Shown: positions 7,786 to 10,197 of the stretch, one piece after another
Numbering within the stretch: position 1 is the first letter of the stretch
How the letters are laid out: each line of letters begins with the position of its first letter
Assembly (NCBI GenBank): GCA_002751075.1
Contig: NAOQ01000229.1
Coordinates: 40,808-51,004 of the forward strand
Source: Ichthyophonus hoferi
Taxonomy: Eukaryota > Opisthokonta > Ichthyosporea > Ichthyophonida > Ichthyophonidae
Reading direction: 5' to 3'
Length of the DNA stretch: 10,197 nucleotides
Translations under genes and position numbers: made by a program
Notes under the pieces: generated by a model
What the model was told of the DNA's origin: nothing
What the model saw: the letters and a program-made list of their open reading frames with translations, nothing else
The model's database searches: none

Positions 7786-7902
7786 GCAGTTCTCTAACTT
7801 CTGAACGAGCAAGAGATCTGAACATTGATTATTGTATGTAAGCACCAGTGGTAGATTAGACATTACAATAACGATGTGATTGTTACCACTATCTTATTAA
7901 AT

Positions 7903-7942
7903 ATACGAAGTATTTTTGTATGAGCTTATGAGAACTTCGTAT
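7903..7942. repeat. 9-bp inverted repeat with 22-nt loop
   Basis: ATACGAAGT (7903-7911) and ACTTCGTAT (7934-7942) are exact reverse complements. They could mark the end of a small palindromic element, but no target-site duplication is evident. Confidence 0.55.
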
Positions 7943-8111
7943 TTGCTATTCTCATTGCATATATATGAGCGGGACCGGGTGCCTTTATTAATTATTGTCA
8001 TTTATGTTTATACCGATCTCATTTCTAGAATGGTTTTTTAGTTAACTATCTCATTAGGGTAACTACTTACAGATTTTCTGTTGACAAACCAATCTATCAT
8101 GTTAAAAGATA

Positions 8112-8160
8112 TTATGCAACTAAATCATTATGCAACTAACTCATAATGCAATTATGTAAC
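8112..8160. repeat. 16-bp tandem repeat, two good copies and a decayed third
   Basis: TTATGCAACTAAATCA (8112-8127) is followed by TTATGCAACTAACTCA (8128-8143), differing at one base. A degenerate run with TAATGCAA and TTATGTAACT follows. Confidence 0.85.
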
Positions 8161-8332
8161 TTAATTGTTAAAACAACTTAGATTTAGAGCTTAATTACAG
8201 CAGCTCCAGTATATATACTTGCCACAGCCCATACTGTAACACTCATATAGTTATAATAATATATAAACGTCGTGGATAATATCTTTGAATATGTACAAGC
8301 ACTCATACAGTCTGCTTCAAGTTGGTAGTGAG

Positions 8333-8623
8333 TTAAAAACCTATGTACCAATAGGTATGTGTATACTGATATTCTTGTAACATGTCAAAATCTTCATTGT
8401 TTATTTTAGACTCTGCATCACTGTCAATGAACATGTGATGTCCCTCTTTTGCTCCACTTGATTTGGGACTTTCAGAAATATTGAAGTCCTCCAGGAGATT
8501 TTCTGAAGTATCCTCATCACTTCTGTCAGAGGAGAATTGGACGTGTTGCTTCTTTTTCCCTACAGATCCCAATTTAGCTATCAGGATTAATGGACTAACA
8601 TTTGTTTGGAGGATATGATACAA
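8333..8623 (-). pseudogene. Acidic, serine-rich open frame (exon or transposon relic)
   Basis: The convincing part encodes a basic patch (KKKQ) followed by an acidic Ser/Asp/Glu-rich stretch (SDRSDEDTSENLLEDF, then MFIDSDAESK, then NNEDFDMLQ). Such sequences occur at the N-termini of many nuclear proteins, including piggyBac-type transposases. No ATG opens the frame. Splice-like sites flank it: CTGTAG|GG near 8586 and A|GTATAC near 8370. It could be a lone exon of an unrecognised gene or a relic of a transposase N-terminus. It lies about 120 bp from the piggyBac fragment but on the opposite strand. Confidence 0.35.
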
Positions 8624-8744
8624 TAAGATAAAAATAGCACAATATAATGTAATATAAAGTGATAATAAATTGGTTTATAAACGACGTCCAATTATTAATT
8701 TAAGGTAGTTCAATTTCTAGGTCCGTTACGTTTAACAATTAAAT

Positions 8745-8910
8745 AAATGTTTCTGGATCTTGGCTTGTGTAGTAGATAGAATCATTTCATTCATGACCAG
8801 GTTGGCATTCAACTATTACAAGCAAAAACCTTGTGATAAAAACGGTAGTCTTTATTCATCACTGAAAAAACTAGGTTCTCCAATCAGTCTCAGACCACAT
8901 TTTTTACTTT
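8745..8910 (+). mobile_element. Decayed piggyBac transposase fragment
   Basis: The frame through 8760-8957 contains VVDRIISFMTRLAF, NYYKQKPCDKNG and LYSSLKKL. This matches the block around the first catalytic Asp of piggyBac (DDE_Tnp_1_7) transposases, whose usual form is V-D-E-x-hydrophobic-x-x-F-x-G-R-x-x-F-x-x-Y-x-P-x-K-P-x-K-x-G. Asp is kept in V-D-R, while the usual Glu after it and the Gly before Arg (here Thr) are changed. Only about 45-50 residues are recognisable. The frame loses similarity before its stop near 8957, and the second and third catalytic Asp blocks and the terminal repeats are not seen. Clearly dead and old; plain cut-and-paste DNA transposon, TTAA-targeting family. Confidence 0.65.
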
Positions 8911-8959
8911 CTAAATATAGCCTTTTATATATAAAATACTACAGAATCCAGTATTAATT

Positions 8960-10197
8960 AATTAGATAATTATAATCATATTTCCTTCGCATATGGTGTA
9001 TATGTAGTTATATTTGATAATGATAAAAGCTTTTACAATTAGGTGCACCTGCTGCAGTTGACTTAGATTAATAGTTACGATAGTTGTTAGAATGATATAA
9101 ACAATATATATATTATTCCATAATTGTAGTAATTTTTATCAATATCAAATAAATATTGATAGTGGTAACTTGTACGAATATAAGCTTATAGGTAACTGAA
9201 TTTGTAATTGGTATGATATATGCTTAACATAGTGTCAACACCAATATATTAGCAAATGTTATATTATATTATATTATAATTGTCGTAAGTCAATAGCCAT
9301 CGCGCCGATCAAATGCTAACTTGTTTTTAATTATAATTGTGTGAAATACTTAGCTACTAATCCCTCTATGATTGGTTAGTATTTATGTACAGAATTATTA
9401 ATCAGTGTCAAACCATTGGTTGAGCGGTACATAATCGAGCAGTAAACTATTCGACTACTGAGAACCGTGTTTATTATTATTTGTGTTTATGCCTTTTATA
9501 CTTCCTCAATCTTTGTTTCTTGCAAAAATACAACAACAAATAAAGAAACGGTGAGGTCCCACGACATTTTTTTATTTTGGTTTAACAAGAGGATAACCAG
9601 GGATGGGATCAACTTTGTAATAATATGTATATGTTAAAGTATACCTAATTTATTAATTAAAAAGTAATTCCTATCGATTCTCTTTTTCTCCACCCCTAAT
9701 ATTGTTAATAATATGATTCATCTCCAATCAATTTGTGAGGCAAGCGTTAGGTTATCTGTCCTCCAAGCTTATCGGCTATCAGTATCCATTAGGTGACCTG
9801 CCTGGATTAATTTATTATAACATCAGATTATTTGATATGGTATATAGTATCACCATTACTCTCTTACCCATGTTACTCTTCCCACGAAACATTTTTCGAT
9901 TTGTCTGAAGTATCCTATGAATTTTATTTGTTGAACTTAAAATCACTCTTCTTCTGGTATAGTTAAAATACCAATTTTCTCGTATTATTATTATATTATT
10001 TCTACATTGTCATTTTTATAATTTATATTACCAAATAAAATAAAATTTAGCCTGCATCAATTGAAGAATGCAGATAAGTGGGATGTTTTTTAAGGAATCA
10101 AAAACAGCAATTATTGCTTTTGCATTGGCGTTTCTTCCAATAGAATGAGAAAACTAACTCGATTATTTCCTCTAGTTCTATTTGAATAAAAAAACTC
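8960..10197. other. AT-rich intergenic DNA
   Basis: No open frame of useful length, tRNA, rRNA or clear element is seen on either strand. Apart from the TTATA repeat it looks like unconstrained spacer or very old transposon debris. Confidence 0.5.
9259..9278. repeat. (TTATA)4 microsatellite
   Basis: Four exact TTATA units in AT-rich DNA. Confidence 0.9.

Larger units (their letters stand above)
7790..8332. other. AT-rich spacer with short repeats
   Basis: Beyond the inverted repeat at 7903-7942 and the 16-bp repeats at 8112, no gene or RNA signal is seen. Confidence 0.45.

Overview
The window is eukaryotic nuclear DNA. It has a spliced gene with GTAAGT/GTATGT donors, CTAAC- or CTGAC-like branch sites and CAG/TAG acceptors, introns of roughly 180-520 nt, and AT-rich flanks full of simple repeats. 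The best-supported product is a helix-loop-helix protein with a long Pro/Ser/Thr/Met-rich N-terminal region and one PAS domain after the helix-loop-helix. Animal bHLH-PAS factors normally start near the bHLH and have two PAS repeats. This layout, together with compact introns, suggests an early-diverging fungus (Mucoromycota or Zoopagomycota type). That placement is inference; no ribosomal or mitochondrial marker is present.

Layout. Positions 1-1300 hold three unrecognised minus-strand open stretches (62-280, 365-682, 1015-1176) and a (TA)14 tract. Positions 1300-1900 are non-coding apart from the probable 3' UTR of the main gene. Positions 1898-6211 carry the main minus-strand gene. The bHLH-PAS core (exons at 4624-3672, 3379-3200, 3022-2847, 2641-2391 and 2047-1898) is strongly supported because every junction keeps phase and rebuilds a continuous domain. 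Three further 5' exons (6211-6172, 5903-5776, 5253-5110) join in phase and carry an unrecognised, protein-like N-terminal module. The full model is 2022 nt and 673 codons plus stop if the 4624 acceptor is used. A TATAAATA box, a CCAAT box and a doubled TGACG motif lie just upstream.

Positions 6280-10197 are AT-rich and transposon-worn. They contain a possible fossil of a virus-type glycoprotein gene (minus strand, about 7208-7785), an acidic serine-rich open frame (minus strand, 8333-8623), a decayed piggyBac transposase fragment on the plus strand (about 8745-8910), short tandem repeats and hairpins. The last 1.2 kb holds nothing I can name.

The genes do not form a pathway. The window is one transcription-factor gene with an E-box (CACGTG) inside its own second intron, matching the class its basic region should bind, set in repeat-rich DNA.
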